Assembly (NCBI GenBank): GCA_964607515.1
Contig: CAZSKU010000017.1
Coordinates: 1 to 52,376, forward strand
Reading direction: 5' to 3'
From: UBA6080 sp964607515
GTDB taxonomy: Bacteria; Fermentibacterota; Fermentibacteria; Fermentibacterales; JCC-6
DNA length: 52,376 nucleotides
The notes beneath the pieces were generated by a model. The model was not told the origin of the DNA. It searched no databases and worked only from the letters and a program-made list of their open reading frames with translations. A program made the position numbers and the translations under genes. Positions within the stretch are counted from its first letter, which is position 1, and each line of letters opens with the position of its first letter. Below, one piece after another: positions 1 through 6,867 of the stretch.

Positions 1-10
1 ACAGCAGATA

Positions 11-44
11 GTTGAGGTTGTTTACTCCGTCCCCTAACCTCAAC
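11..44 (-). repeat. REP-like stem-loop carrying the GGGGACGGAGTAAAC motif
   Basis: A perfect 9-base inverted repeat (GTTGAGGTT at 11-19, AACCTCAAC at 36-44) encloses a 16-base loop whose minus strand reads AGGGGACGGAGTAAAC. The same motif recurs near 2641 and at 2827-2841. Hairpins with a conserved G-rich motif in intergenic DNA are typical of REP elements moved by RAYT transposases; no such transposase is in the window, so the mechanism is inferred. Confidence 0.5.
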
Positions 45-104
45 CTATTGATGGAATAGAGCGCAAGAGGATTCCGTACCACCAGTGAGGAAGGAGGTGC
101 GGAA

Positions 105-761
105 ATGATGGCAGCGAAACGAAGAGACTGCTCGCCCGGATTCGATACGGGATTGCTCGCCGGGCTTCTTGCGGTCAATATCCTGTTCCAGTTCGTACCA
201 GCAGCTGAGATGGGAAGGCTCTCGGTGAGAACCACCGACGAGATAATGGAGGCCGTGGACACCTTCCTGCCCTTCGACTCCAGTGTGGATGAACAGCAGC
301 AGGAGGTGGAGCGCCAGCAGGAAACCATGGATAACCAGATAGAGGAGGTCATCCGTGATATCACTCCAGATGTCACCATGAACCTCGGAACAGACACGCT
401 GGGTCTCTCCAGGGTCGTCACGATTGAAACCGGAATGACAGGCCTTCCCGATGGTCCCGAAGAAGCAGGACCGCCAAGATTCATGCCGGTGGAGGTTTTT
501 CCGGTCTGCAACTACATGCCTGCACCTGACTACCCTGAAATGGCCCGGATGGCTGGAATCGAGGGTACGGTGACCCTCTGGGTGTACGTGAATGCTTCCG
601 GTGGGGTGGAACTGGTTAGACTCTACAACTCCAGCGGTGTGAGTTCCCTGGATGAGGCCGCCGAGACTGCAGCCTGGAACACCCGCTGGACCCCCGCGAA
701 AAACAATGGTGTTGCCACATCAGTCTGGACCACCCTGCAGTACAGGTTCCAGCTTCAGTAG
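105..761 (+). CDS. TonB-like energy-transducer protein (TonB C-terminal domain)
   Basis: This 218-residue protein has a hydrophobic segment at about residues 13-32 that would anchor it in the inner membrane. A Gln/Glu-rich stretch at about 60-85 is probably coiled coil or a periplasmic linker. A TonB-family C-terminal domain fills about 130-218, recognisable from PAPDYPEMARMAGIEGTV, the VNASGGVE turn and the closing W.P...G....W.....F pattern. TonB proteins couple the proton motive force to outer-membrane receptors, and this domain is also common in FCB-group proteins of unknown partner. The start follows a strong AAGGAGGTG ribosome site; a second ATG comes directly after the first. No ExbB/ExbD or receptor gene is adjacent, so the partner is unknown. 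The gene faces the radical SAM gene, with a hairpin between them. Confidence 0.8.
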   Translation: MMAAKRRDCSPGFDTGLLAGLLAVNILFQFVPAAEMGRLSVRTTDEIMEAVDTFLPFDSSVDEQQQEVERQQETMDNQIEEVIRDITPDVTMNLGTDTLGLSRVVTIETGMTGLPDGPEEAGPPRFMPVEVFPVCNYMPAPDYPEMARMAGIEGTVTLWVYVNASGGVELVRLYNSSGVSSLDEAAETAAWNTRWTPAKNNGVATSVWTTLQYRFQLQ

Positions 762-773
762 GCGCTGACAGGG

Positions 774-804
774 TCACCCCCGGAGGGTCATTCGCCGGGG
801 GTGA
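774..804. terminator. Hairpin between convergent genes
   Basis: A perfect 10-bp stem (TCACCCCCGG at 774-783, CCGGGGGTGA at 795-804) with an 11-base loop lies between the convergent TonB-like and radical SAM genes and includes the last codons of the latter. There is no T-tract on either side, so it may block read-through or exonucleases rather than act as a classical intrinsic terminator. Confidence 0.4.
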
Positions 805-1843
805 TCCGCGTCGCAGCCTGCCTCATTAGTTCATCGGTCCTTTTCACACTTCTGTGCCAGTCCAGGGCCACCGCTGGGTAGAGCCCGTAAAGGAAGTTGT
901 ATTCCGGGTAGCAGCTGGCGGTACAGGCGTGACAGGGCAGCTTTCCGGCAGCCAGAAAGGCCTTTCTGAAACCCGAGGTAAGGGCGTTCATAGCTTCGGG
1001 GTATTCGCCGATGAGCAGTGAGCAGGGGTAGACAGTTCCATCAACGTCGATGTTGCAGAACATCCTTCCGGCGCTGCACCTGGGGCCGTAGAAACGTTCG
1101 GACAGCCGAGTGCGGGAGAAGTCGGGCCACTTGGAAATGCCCCTTAGAAAACCATCGCTCAGGGCAATGGGTGCGCCTTTTTGCTTCATCTCAAGAAGCC
1201 TCTGGAAAGCATCACGGTACTCCTGGTCCGACGGGCGCATGTCCGACGTGTCACCGCCCAGGGAGTCATTGTGATGGAGAGTCTGGAATGTGGTCATGAA
1301 TCCGTACTCCGCGGCGGTTTCCATGATCCAGTCCAGTTCGTGAATGTTATTTCTGGTTATTACGGTAATGGTCCACAGCCGCACTTTTCCGGAACATAGT
1401 TTCACCGCCTCCATGGTCCGCAGCCAGCTGCCCAGTTCCCGGTTGGCATCGTGGGCGTGTGGGGGACCGTCCAGGGACAGCACCACGTGGTCCACCGCCT
1501 TCAAGATCTCGGGCCTCGAAGGAATCAGGTAACCGTTGGAGTCCATGCTCACGTACATCCCCAGTTCCCGGGCGTAGGAGCAGAGCTCGACGATGTCTTT
1601 CCGGGTCATGGGTTCCCCGCCCCAGACGCCCACTCTCATGGTTCCGGCCTTCCGCATCTCCGTTAGGAGTCTTTTCCAGTCCGATGTGGGCAGGTCCGGC
1701 CGGCAGCGTTCCGGGATGCTGCAATAGCGGCAACGGCTTGGACAGTGGTCCGTTACGGATATCATCACGTTAAGCGGTATTCTTGCGCCTAATCTGCCGC
1801 GAAGGGCCCCGAAGCCCATTTTCAACTGGGATGTGAAATCCAT
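788..1843 (-). CDS. Radical SAM/SPASM-type oxidoreductase
   Basis: This 351-residue radical SAM enzyme has the 4Fe-4S motif CPSRCRYC (C34, C38, C41) that binds S-adenosylmethionine. The usual glycine-rich GGEPM segment follows. A SPASM-like tail has cysteines in RCSAG, MFC, YPC and CHAC...C contexts, which normally hold auxiliary clusters. The start at 1843 is preferred because GGGGAGA lies just upstream of ATG; a longer open frame reaches 1903 without a better ribosome site. SPASM enzymes act in peptide maturation, heme or cofactor synthesis and sulfatase activation. The substrate here cannot be named. The divergent neighbour is a secreted protein whose leader has its own promoter, and no short RiPP precursor is visible nearby. 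Confidence 0.85.
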   Translation of the reverse strand: MDFTSQLKMGFGALRGRLGARIPLNVMISVTDHCPSRCRYCSIPERCRPDLPTSDWKRLLTEMRKAGTMRVGVWGGEPMTRKDIVELCSYARELGMYVSMDSNGYLIPSRPEILKAVDHVVLSLDGPPHAHDANRELGSWLRTMEAVKLCSGKVRLWTITVITRNNIHELDWIMETAAEYGFMTTFQTLHHNDSLGGDTSDMRPSDQEYRDAFQRLLEMKQKGAPIALSDGFLRGISKWPDFSRTRLSERFYGPRCSAGRMFCNIDVDGTVYPCSLLIGEYPEAMNALTSGFRKAFLAAGKLPCHACTASCYPEYNFLYGLYPAVALDWHRSVKRTDELMRQAATRITPGE

Positions 1844-1952
1844 GGTTTCTCCCCGGTGAATACGGTGTCCAACACGAAAATATACCTTCATCCACCAGCG
1901 CATGGAATGTCACCGGGCTGTCCGGCGTATCAGGTGCGCCGCTGTTCCCGTG

Positions 1953-2003
1953 TTGACATGGACGTCGGCAGTACTCATTATGCGTCATCCCTCCGATCGG
2001 AGG
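1953..2003 (+). promoter_or_regulatory. Sigma70-type promoter with a palindrome at the transcript start
   Basis: TTGACA (1953-1958), 17 bases, then CATTAT (1976-1981) is a near-consensus promoter for the secreted protein starting at 2027. Predicted transcription begins near 1988. A perfect 14-bp palindrome, CCTCCGATCGGAGG (1990-2003), sits at the 5' end of that transcript, where it could be an operator or a protective 5' hairpin. Confidence 0.65.
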
Positions 2004-2026
2004 AAAATCAAAAAGGGAGGAAAACC

Positions 2027-2641
2027 TTGAAAAGCGTGCTTGTGATCCTCTTGGCGCTGGGAATGATGGTTCCGGCTTTTGCCGGCCGGCTTCAGATTAA
2101 CAACAATACCGGCGGATACGCCATCCACTACGTCTATATCTCTCCAACTTCCTCCGACGACTGGGGCGACGACTGGCTTGGAAGCAGCGAGCTCATCAAC
2201 TCCGGTTCCAGCCGCACCTTCAACGTGACCAACGGTACCTACGACGTGAGGCTGATCGATGAAGACGGCGACGATTACATCGTATGGAACATGGCAATAA
2301 CCGGCACCGTGACCTGGAACGTCACCCTTTCCGACCTTGGCGAGCGTGAGTGGACCGGCGGCCACAGCTCTTCGGGCGGCGCCCCGATAACCATCTACAA
2401 CGATCTGGGTAACTATGACATCTACTACATCTACTGCGATCCCAGCGATCAGCCCTGGGGCAACGACAGACTCGGCAGCGAAATCCTGAGCCCCGGCTAC
2501 TCCTTCACCTTCACGGTCCCCGCAGACAATTACTACGATATCAAGTGTGTGGACGTGGACGGCGACACCTACACGCTGTGGCAGGTCTACATCGATTCCA
2601 GCGGCTTCCGCTGGGACGTCAACCTCAGCGACATGGACTAG
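2027..2641 (+). CDS. Secreted protein with two copies of a small N-N-TG/WG-LG domain
   Basis: The 204-residue protein begins at a TTG codon behind GGGAGG. That start gives a clean signal peptide (KSVLVILLALGMMVPAFA), whereas the longer upstream reading gives none. Two homologous repeats follow (about residues 20-105 and 120-204). Each runs: short beta strand with N-N-TG or N-LG, a Y-V/Y-I strand, W-G-x-D...LGS, a Ser-rich turn, a hydrophobic strand, YD-h-R/K-h-x-D-x-D-G-D-x-Y, and a final W-x-V-x-L-S-D. The pattern matches a widespread family of small secreted proteins that databases sometimes mislabel as argininosuccinate lyase; no enzymatic residues are apparent. A related single-domain protein lies at 20963-21271 and a remoter one at 46734-47075. 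Function unknown; probably a periplasmic or surface beta-sandwich. Confidence 0.8.
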   Translation: MKSVLVILLALGMMVPAFAGRLQINNNTGGYAIHYVYISPTSSDDWGDDWLGSSELINSGSSRTFNVTNGTYDVRLIDEDGDDYIVWNMAITGTVTWNVTLSDLGEREWTGGHSSSGGAPITIYNDLGNYDIYYIYCDPSDQPWGNDRLGSEILSPGYSFTFTVPADNYYDIKCVDVDGDTYTLWQVYIDSSGFRWDVNLSDMD

Positions 2642-2841
2642 GGGACGGACTCAACTTAGTTAACTAACAGCTGTAAGTACAAGGAGGGCAGCCATAAAAG
2701 GCTGCCCTTTCTTTCTTCTAGGCTCTTACAGTCTACAGGAGTCGAGTTACTCTCTTGAAGTGCCCGGTCTTGAAGTTGGTTCTTAGAACAATGGAATACA
2801 ACGTTATACAGAGGTTTGTTGCGTTTGTTTACTCCGTCCCC
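2641..2841. repeat. REPIN/MITE-like element with 15-bp inverted ends
   Basis: The left end GGGGACGGACTCAAC (2641-2655) and the right end, whose minus strand reads GGGGACGGAGTAAAC (2827-2841), match at 13 of 15 positions in inverted orientation, about 200 bp apart. The left end shares its first G with the stop codon of the preceding gene. The right end lies inside the 3' end of nth. A 12-bp palindrome (TTAGTTAACTAA, 2656-2667) and the terminator at 2683-2718 lie inside. No transposase is encoded; the call rests on the repeat structure alone. Confidence 0.45.
2683..2718 (+). terminator. Rho-independent terminator
   Basis: GGGCAGCC (2686-2693), a six-base ATAAAA loop and GGCTGCCC (2700-2707) form a perfect 8-bp stem followed by TTTCTTTCTT. 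It is well placed to end the transcript of the secreted protein at 2027-2641. Confidence 0.85.
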
Positions 2842-3460
2842 GGCAGAAGAGGAAGGGGCAGGAGGGGCAGAGGGGGGAGCGGGCCTTACAGAGGGTGCGG
2901 CCGTGGAAGCCGAGCTGATGGCTGAAGGCGGTACGAGCGGGCGGCGGTACGCAGGCCACCAGATCGGCCTCGATGCGGTCGGGGTCGGTTTCGTCCGACA
3001 GATCGAGCCGCCCCGAGAGCCTTTTCACGTGGGTGTCAACGATGATCGCAGGAACCCCGAAGCATTCTCCCAGGACGACGTTCGCCGTTTTCCGGCCAAC
3101 TCCCGGCACCTTGAGAAGCTCCTCCATCGTGGAGGGGAAGGATTCAAGGCCAGTTATGTACCCGGCGGCCCGGACGATGGACCGGGCCTTGTTCCGGAAG
3201 AACCCCAGCGGATGCACGATTTCCTGTACGGCCGCCTCGTCCGCCCGGGCCAGACGGTCAAGGGAGGGAAAACTGCTCCACAGAGCCGGCGTGACCCTGT
3301 TGACCGCCTCGTCGGTGGTCTGCGCCGCCAGCACGGTGGCGATGAGGAGCTGCTCCGGCGTCTCGTAATCCAGGAGGCAGCGGGCGTCGGGGTACATCCC
3401 CGGCAGCCGCTCCAGCAGGGCGTCGAAGATGTCGCGCCTTTTCAAAGCCCGTCCTTTCAT
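2804..3460 (-). CDS. nth: Endonuclease III (DNA glycosylase/AP lyase)
   Basis: This 218-residue protein removes oxidised pyrimidines in base-excision repair. The helix-hairpin-helix VPGVGRKTAN carries the catalytic lysine (K124), and the catalytic aspartate is D142 in IIVDTHVKR. A C-terminal 4Fe-4S loop is present, but its last spacing is four residues (CPFLFC) rather than the usual five. The final residues (RGRSKQTQQTSV) are encoded by the GGGGACGGAGTAAACAA repeat motif, so the natural C-terminus appears replaced. The start at 3460 fits the family N-terminus. A TTG six codons in, behind AAAGGA, is an alternative, and the longer frame upstream only runs antisense to rfbC. It diverges from rfbC across about 40 bp. 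Confidence 0.92.
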   Translation of the reverse strand: MKGRALKRRDIFDALLERLPGMYPDARCLLDYETPEQLLIATVLAAQTTDEAVNRVTPALWSSFPSLDRLARADEAAVQEIVHPLGFFRNKARSIVRAAGYITGLESFPSTMEELLKVPGVGRKTANVVLGECFGVPAIIVDTHVKRLSGRLDLSDETDPDRIEADLVACVPPPARTAFSHQLGFHGRTLCKARSPLCPSCPFLFCRGRSKQTQQTSV

Positions 3461-3502
3461 GAATAGTTCGCCACTGAACATTGACTGAATATGGGGGTTT
3501 GC

Positions 3503-4042
3503 ATGGAGCCGGTCAGCAGGGAAACGGTGGGCGGAATAGCGGGGGTTCAACTGGTGAGGCTCTCCCAGTGGCCCGACGAAAGGGGCTGGTTCCGGGAGGT
3601 TTTCCGGACGGAATGGGCGGCTGAGCAGTTTGACAGGCAGGTCCAGTTGAACCTGAGCTGCACCCGGGCCGGAGGGCTGCGGGGACTCCACTTCCACAGG
3701 AAGCAGTGGGACTGGTGGGTTCCCGTCCAGGGCAGGATCGTCGCAGCCGTGGCGGACCTTAGGCCCGGTTCCGCCACTTTTCTCGGCAAAGCTGAACTGG
3801 AAATGAACTCCGAGGATCCGGTCTGCCTTCTGATTCCGCCCCTGGTGGCCCACGGTTTTCAGGCGGTCACCGATTCCAGACTGCTCTATGCGGTGAACCG
3901 GTTCTACGACGGTGCCGACGAGCAGGGGGTCGCCTGGGACGACCCGACACTGTCTGTGCAATGGCCCCTGGACAATCCCATCCTGTCCGACAGGGACAGG
4001 AACAACCCCACGGTATCGGAAATCCTCTCCGACGGCGGTTAG
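3503..4042 (+). CDS. rfbC: dTDP-4-dehydrorhamnose 3,5-epimerase-like cupin (RmlC family)
   Basis: The 179-residue protein has the RmlC signature GGLRGLHFH with the catalytic histidine at position 63. Further on are the P.VAHGF strand and the Y(A)xNRFYDGxxEQGVAWDDP segment that supplies the catalytic tyrosine. The enzyme epimerises the sugar nucleotide that becomes dTDP-L-rhamnose. The start at 3503 has GGGGG upstream, whereas the ATG at 3491 has no ribosome site. No rmlA, rmlB or rmlD genes are adjacent, so it may serve a pathway encoded elsewhere or act on another nucleotide sugar. The stop codon overlaps that of the convergent Eis-like gene by four bases. Confidence 0.85.
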   Translation: MEPVSRETVGGIAGVQLVRLSQWPDERGWFREVFRTEWAAEQFDRQVQLNLSCTRAGGLRGLHFHRKQWDWWVPVQGRIVAAVADLRPGSATFLGKAELEMNSEDPVCLLIPPLVAHGFQAVTDSRLLYAVNRFYDGADEQGVAWDDPTLSVQWPLDNPILSDRDRNNPTVSEILSDGG

Positions 4043-5271
4043 AAATCGCAGTTGAACCTTGGCTCCGGCAGGGGCAGCAGGTCGTCCAGTCTCTGCAGCA
4101 GGTCTTCGGGAGCGTTCAATTCATCAGTCATAGCGAGGACCGAGGGTTTTCTCACACCGAACCACAGACGGGAGAAGGCGCCGATTCCGGCGGTCATCAG
4201 GGGAAGCCCACCGGCGTGGCCCTTCACGGCGCTGCACTGCGAACCGAGCACCACGGTGTACTCACCGGCGCACCCGGTCCATCCCTCCCTGCCGACGAGA
4301 AAACCCGTTATCGGGTCCGTCAGGGTCAGGTTGAACGCCGCCTCCCCCCAGGGTATCGAAGTCTTTTCCAGGGCCAGCGCCGGGTCCAGGATCCGCAGCT
4401 GGGTATAGCAGACTGACCTGATGCCCGCCCTCTCCATGCCGCCGGAGGTGATCCGCGAGTTCCGGATGGGGTGCCGCAGAAGATCCTGAATCTGGATATG
4501 GGGGGGTTCCTCGGCGACGACCAGATCCACCTGGTCCTCCAGGCTCCGGATGAGCCCCAGGAGTTCCAGAAGGCCCCTGCAATCGGGATAGCTCATCCAG
4601 CCCACCCTGTAGGGACCATGATCGCCGGACACGTCGTTGAACCACACATGGTGAGTCAGCACTCCCGAGCAGTTTCTGCAACCCAGCCCGAAAACCTTGT
4701 CGTCCCAGCCCAGTTCCGCCTGATAGAAGCTTCGGGAAAGGATGGCCTGCCCGTGGCACGGCATCCGGGCGCTGAGATTATCGCAGACCTCGTCAAGGTT
4801 TTCTTCGCCGATTCTGCACGGTCTCGCCGGATAGGGCAGTTCCTGGGACAGATCGGACGGCCTGAAGGTAACTATCCTGTTGTAGGGGCCGTTTCCGTAG
4901 CCAAGCCTGTTGTAGTAGCCCTGTTCGAAGAATCCAAGGGCAGCCACGGCATAACCCTCGTCAGCCCCCCTGGCGGTGGCTTCGGCGGTCACGGCGGTCC
5001 CCAGCCCCCGTTTCCTTCCGGGGCGGCCCACGATGACGCTGGCAACAACCAGAAACGGCAACTTGCTCTCCAGGTGGCGCACCGTTCCGGTCACCGAGAC
5101 CGCCTGGGCTTCGGCCTGTCCGTCCAGCTCAGCCACCAGGCAGGGGTTGTCCAGGAAGAACCTTTCCATGCAGGCCGTTCCCCGGGGGGTGCCGGGAAGC
5201 CAGCCAACCTCTTTCCATATTCTTCGGCAGCCCTCCAGGTGGGCTTCCGGGCGGTAGCTTTCAATCTTCAT
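4039..5271 (-). CDS. Eis-family GNAT N-acetyltransferase
   Basis: This 410-residue protein has the length and layout of the Eis family: an N-terminal GNAT domain with the acetyl-CoA loop RKRGLGTAV, then FFEQGYYNRLGYG, a second degenerate GNAT domain, and a C-terminal SCP2-like domain. It ends in phenylalanine (NCDF). In Mycobacterium Eis the terminal Phe carboxylate is part of the active site, and the match supports the assignment. Eis enzymes acetylate amines, including aminoglycosides and peptides; the substrate here is unknown. The start at 5271 has GGAGG six bases upstream. The gene diverges from an EamA transporter across 54 bp. Confidence 0.85.
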   Translation of the reverse strand: MKIESYRPEAHLEGCRRIWKEVGWLPGTPRGTACMERFFLDNPCLVAELDGQAEAQAVSVTGTVRHLESKLPFLVVASVIVGRPGRKRGLGTAVTAEATARGADEGYAVAALGFFEQGYYNRLGYGNGPYNRIVTFRPSDLSQELPYPARPCRIGEENLDEVCDNLSARMPCHGQAILSRSFYQAELGWDDKVFGLGCRNCSGVLTHHVWFNDVSGDHGPYRVGWMSYPDCRGLLELLGLIRSLEDQVDLVVAEEPPHIQIQDLLRHPIRNSRITSGGMERAGIRSVCYTQLRILDPALALEKTSIPWGEAAFNLTLTDPITGFLVGREGWTGCAGEYTVVLGSQCSAVKGHAGGLPLMTAGIGAFSRLWFGVRKPSVLAMTDELNAPEDLLQRLDDLLPLPEPRFNCDF

Positions 5272-5325
5272 GTCCATCCTCCGTTTGAGGAGGATTATAT
5301 TCGTTTCCTTTTCACGGGAGGTTCG

Positions 5326-6207
5326 ATGACCCTCGGTATCATGGCCGCCCTGGGCACTGCGGTGAGCTGGGCGGTGTGTTCCTTCACCTTCGAGATGGCA
5401 GGCAGGCGTATCGGGTCCTACAGCGTCACCGTCATCCGGCTGATCCTTGGATTTCTCATACTGCTCCCGGTGTCCCTTGCCCTTCACGGGACTCCGATTC
5501 CCGAAGCCGTTTCCGGGAGAAGCCTTGTTCTGCTATCCATCTCGGGGCTGGTGGGTTTCGTCTTCGCCGACCTCTGCCTTTTCAGCGCCTTCGTCAGGAT
5601 CAGCGCCAGGATTACCATGGTCATCTATGCCACGGTGCCCTTGATGACAGCCCTCCTTGGAAGGTTTTTCCTTGGGGAAAGCCTCGAGCCCTCCCAGTGG
5701 GCGGGAATAGTGCTGGCGTCCGCCGGGGTCTCCCTGGTGCTGCTTCAGCCGCCGGACTCCGGAAGGGGATGGACTCTCACCCGGACCGGAGTTCTGCTGG
5801 CCTTTCTCGGTTCCATGGGCCAGGCGGCTGGTCTGGTGGTGGGAAAGGCGGGCCTTGTCGGAGTGAGCAGCGTCGGGGCCACCCAGATCCGCCTTGCGGC
5901 GGGGGCGGCGGCGTTCATTCCCATAACCCTGTTAATGGGGAGGACCCGGCGGGTGGTCGAAGCCGCCGGGAACCTCCGAGCCATGAAAGTCCTTCTCCTG
6001 GGAACCATCACGGGCCCCGTCATAGGAGTGACCCTGTCCATGACCGCGATCAGGCTCATCCCAGCGGGGGTTGCCGCGGCGTTCATCTCCATGACGCCCA
6101 TCTTCCTGATGATCCCGTCGGCTCTCTTCGCCGGCCACAGACTGACGTTGAGGGATGCCGTCGGCACCGCCGCGGCGGTGGTCGGGGGGATAATGGCAAA
6201 AGGATAG
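5326..6207 (+). CDS. EamA/DMT-family transporter (ten-helix drug/metabolite exporter)
   Basis: The 293-residue integral membrane protein has about ten hydrophobic helices in two five-helix EamA halves. The boundaries are marked by typical sequences: GRFFLGESLEPSQWAGIVL closes the first half, and ISMTPIFLMIPSALFAG begins the end of the second. The N-terminus (MTLGIMAALGTAVSWAV) is typical, and GGGAGG four bases before ATG fixes the start. Members export amino acids, purines or other metabolites; the substrate cannot be read from sequence. It lies upstream of, and convergent with, the minus-strand tRNA-Leu. Confidence 0.88.
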   Translation: MTLGIMAALGTAVSWAVCSFTFEMAGRRIGSYSVTVIRLILGFLILLPVSLALHGTPIPEAVSGRSLVLLSISGLVGFVFADLCLFSAFVRISARITMVIYATVPLMTALLGRFFLGESLEPSQWAGIVLASAGVSLVLLQPPDSGRGWTLTRTGVLLAFLGSMGQAAGLVVGKAGLVGVSSVGATQIRLAAGAAAFIPITLLMGRTRRVVEAAGNLRAMKVLLLGTITGPVIGVTLSMTAIRLIPAGVAAAFISMTPIFLMIPSALFAGHRLTLRDAVGTAAAVVGGIMAKG

Positions 6208-6228
6208 GGGCGACCCTGCGGCCGCCCC
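6207..6228 (-). terminator. Probable terminator downstream of tRNA-Leu
   Basis: A GC-rich hairpin (GGGGCG at 6207-6212 with CGCCCC at 6223-6228) follows the tRNA 3' end on the minus strand and is followed there by TATCCTTTT. The T-run is interrupted, so confidence is moderate. Confidence 0.4.
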
Positions 6229-6231
6229 CGA

Positions 6232-6318
6232 TGGTACCGAGGAGGGGAGTTGAACCCCTACGAGGTTGCCCTCACTAGGTCCTGAACCTAGCGCGTCTGC
6301 CTATTCCGCCACCTCGGC
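6232..6318 (-). tRNA. tRNA-Leu(CAG)
   Basis: Read on the minus strand, an 87-base class II tRNA begins with acceptor strand GCCGAGG and ends with CCTCGGT-A-CCA, so CCA is encoded. The D-loop, a long variable arm and the T-arm GTAGGGGTTCAACTCCCC-like segment are all visible. The anticodon loop TTCAGGA gives anticodon CAG (minus-strand complement of 6282-6284), reading CUG leucine codons, which are abundant in this window. The first acceptor pair is G-U. Confidence 0.96.
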
Positions 6319-6329
6319 GTCGAGGGCGT

Positions 6330-6357
6330 ATTATGGGGATTTTCATGGACAAGTCAA
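6330..6357 (-). promoter_or_regulatory. Promoter of tRNA-Leu
   Basis: On the minus strand TTGACT (6352-6357), 16 bases and CATAAT (6330-6335) place a transcription start about five bases before the mature tRNA 5' end. It is back-to-back with the smpB promoter. Confidence 0.55.
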
Positions 6358-6373
6358 TGGACCCGGCTATATT
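6346..6373 (+). promoter_or_regulatory. Promoter of the smpB operon
   Basis: TGGACA (6346-6351), 16 bases and TATATT (6368-6373) precede smpB by about 23 bases. The -35 region abuts that of the divergent tRNA-Leu promoter, so the two may be coupled. Confidence 0.5.
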
Positions 6374-6396
6374 CTGGGCCTTGGAAAGGCGACGGA

Positions 6397-6867
6397 ATGA
6401 ACTCTGAGCAGAGGATCGCCGCCAGAAACAGGAAGGCCCGGCACGATTATCACGTGGTGGACACCCTGGAAACGGGGCTGGTTCTGACAGGAAGCGAAAT
6501 CAAGTCCATCCGGGCCGGCAAGGTCAGCCTCTCCGGCTCCCATGCGGGATTCGACGATTCCGGTGAGTTGTACGTCTGGGGCATGACCGTGGCGGAGTAC
6601 CCCGAGGCCAGGGAGAACCACCTTCCGGACAGGCCAAGGAAGCTTCTGGTCCACGGCAGGGAACTCCGCAGGCTGGCCCGGCAGGTGGAGGAGAAGGGCA
6701 TGACCCTGATTCCCCTGGACGTCCATTTCAGCGAGCGTGGACACGCCAAGCTTCTTCTGGGCGTCTGCAGGGGCAAGAAGCAGTTCGACAAACGGGCGGA
6801 CCTTGCGGAAAGGGATTCCCAGCGAAGGCTTCAGGCGGCCATGAAACACGGCCTGAGGGAACAATGA
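6397..6867 (+). CDS. smpB: SsrA-binding protein SmpB
   Basis: The 156-residue protein binds tmRNA and delivers it to stalled ribosomes for trans-translation. Family signatures are RNRKARHDYHV near the start, LTGSEIKSIRAGKVSLSGS, and LGVCRGKKQFDKRADLAERD near the end, followed by the basic tail that reads the mRNA channel. It is the first gene of a run of seven genes with overlapping stops and starts, and its stop overlaps the next start by four bases (ATGA). The tmRNA gene itself is not in the window. Confidence 0.97.
   Translation: MNSEQRIAARNRKARHDYHVVDTLETGLVLTGSEIKSIRAGKVSLSGSHAGFDDSGELYVWGMTVAEYPEARENHLPDRPRKLLVHGRELRRLARQVEEKGMTLIPLDVHFSERGHAKLLLGVCRGKKQFDKRADLAERDSQRRLQAAMKHGLREQ

Noticed and set aside
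788..2641. RiPP biosynthesis pair of the radical SAM enzyme and the divergent secreted protein
   Set aside because: The neighbour has a signal peptide and two folded repeats rather than a short Cys- or Gly-rich precursor, and each gene has its own promoter in opposite directions.
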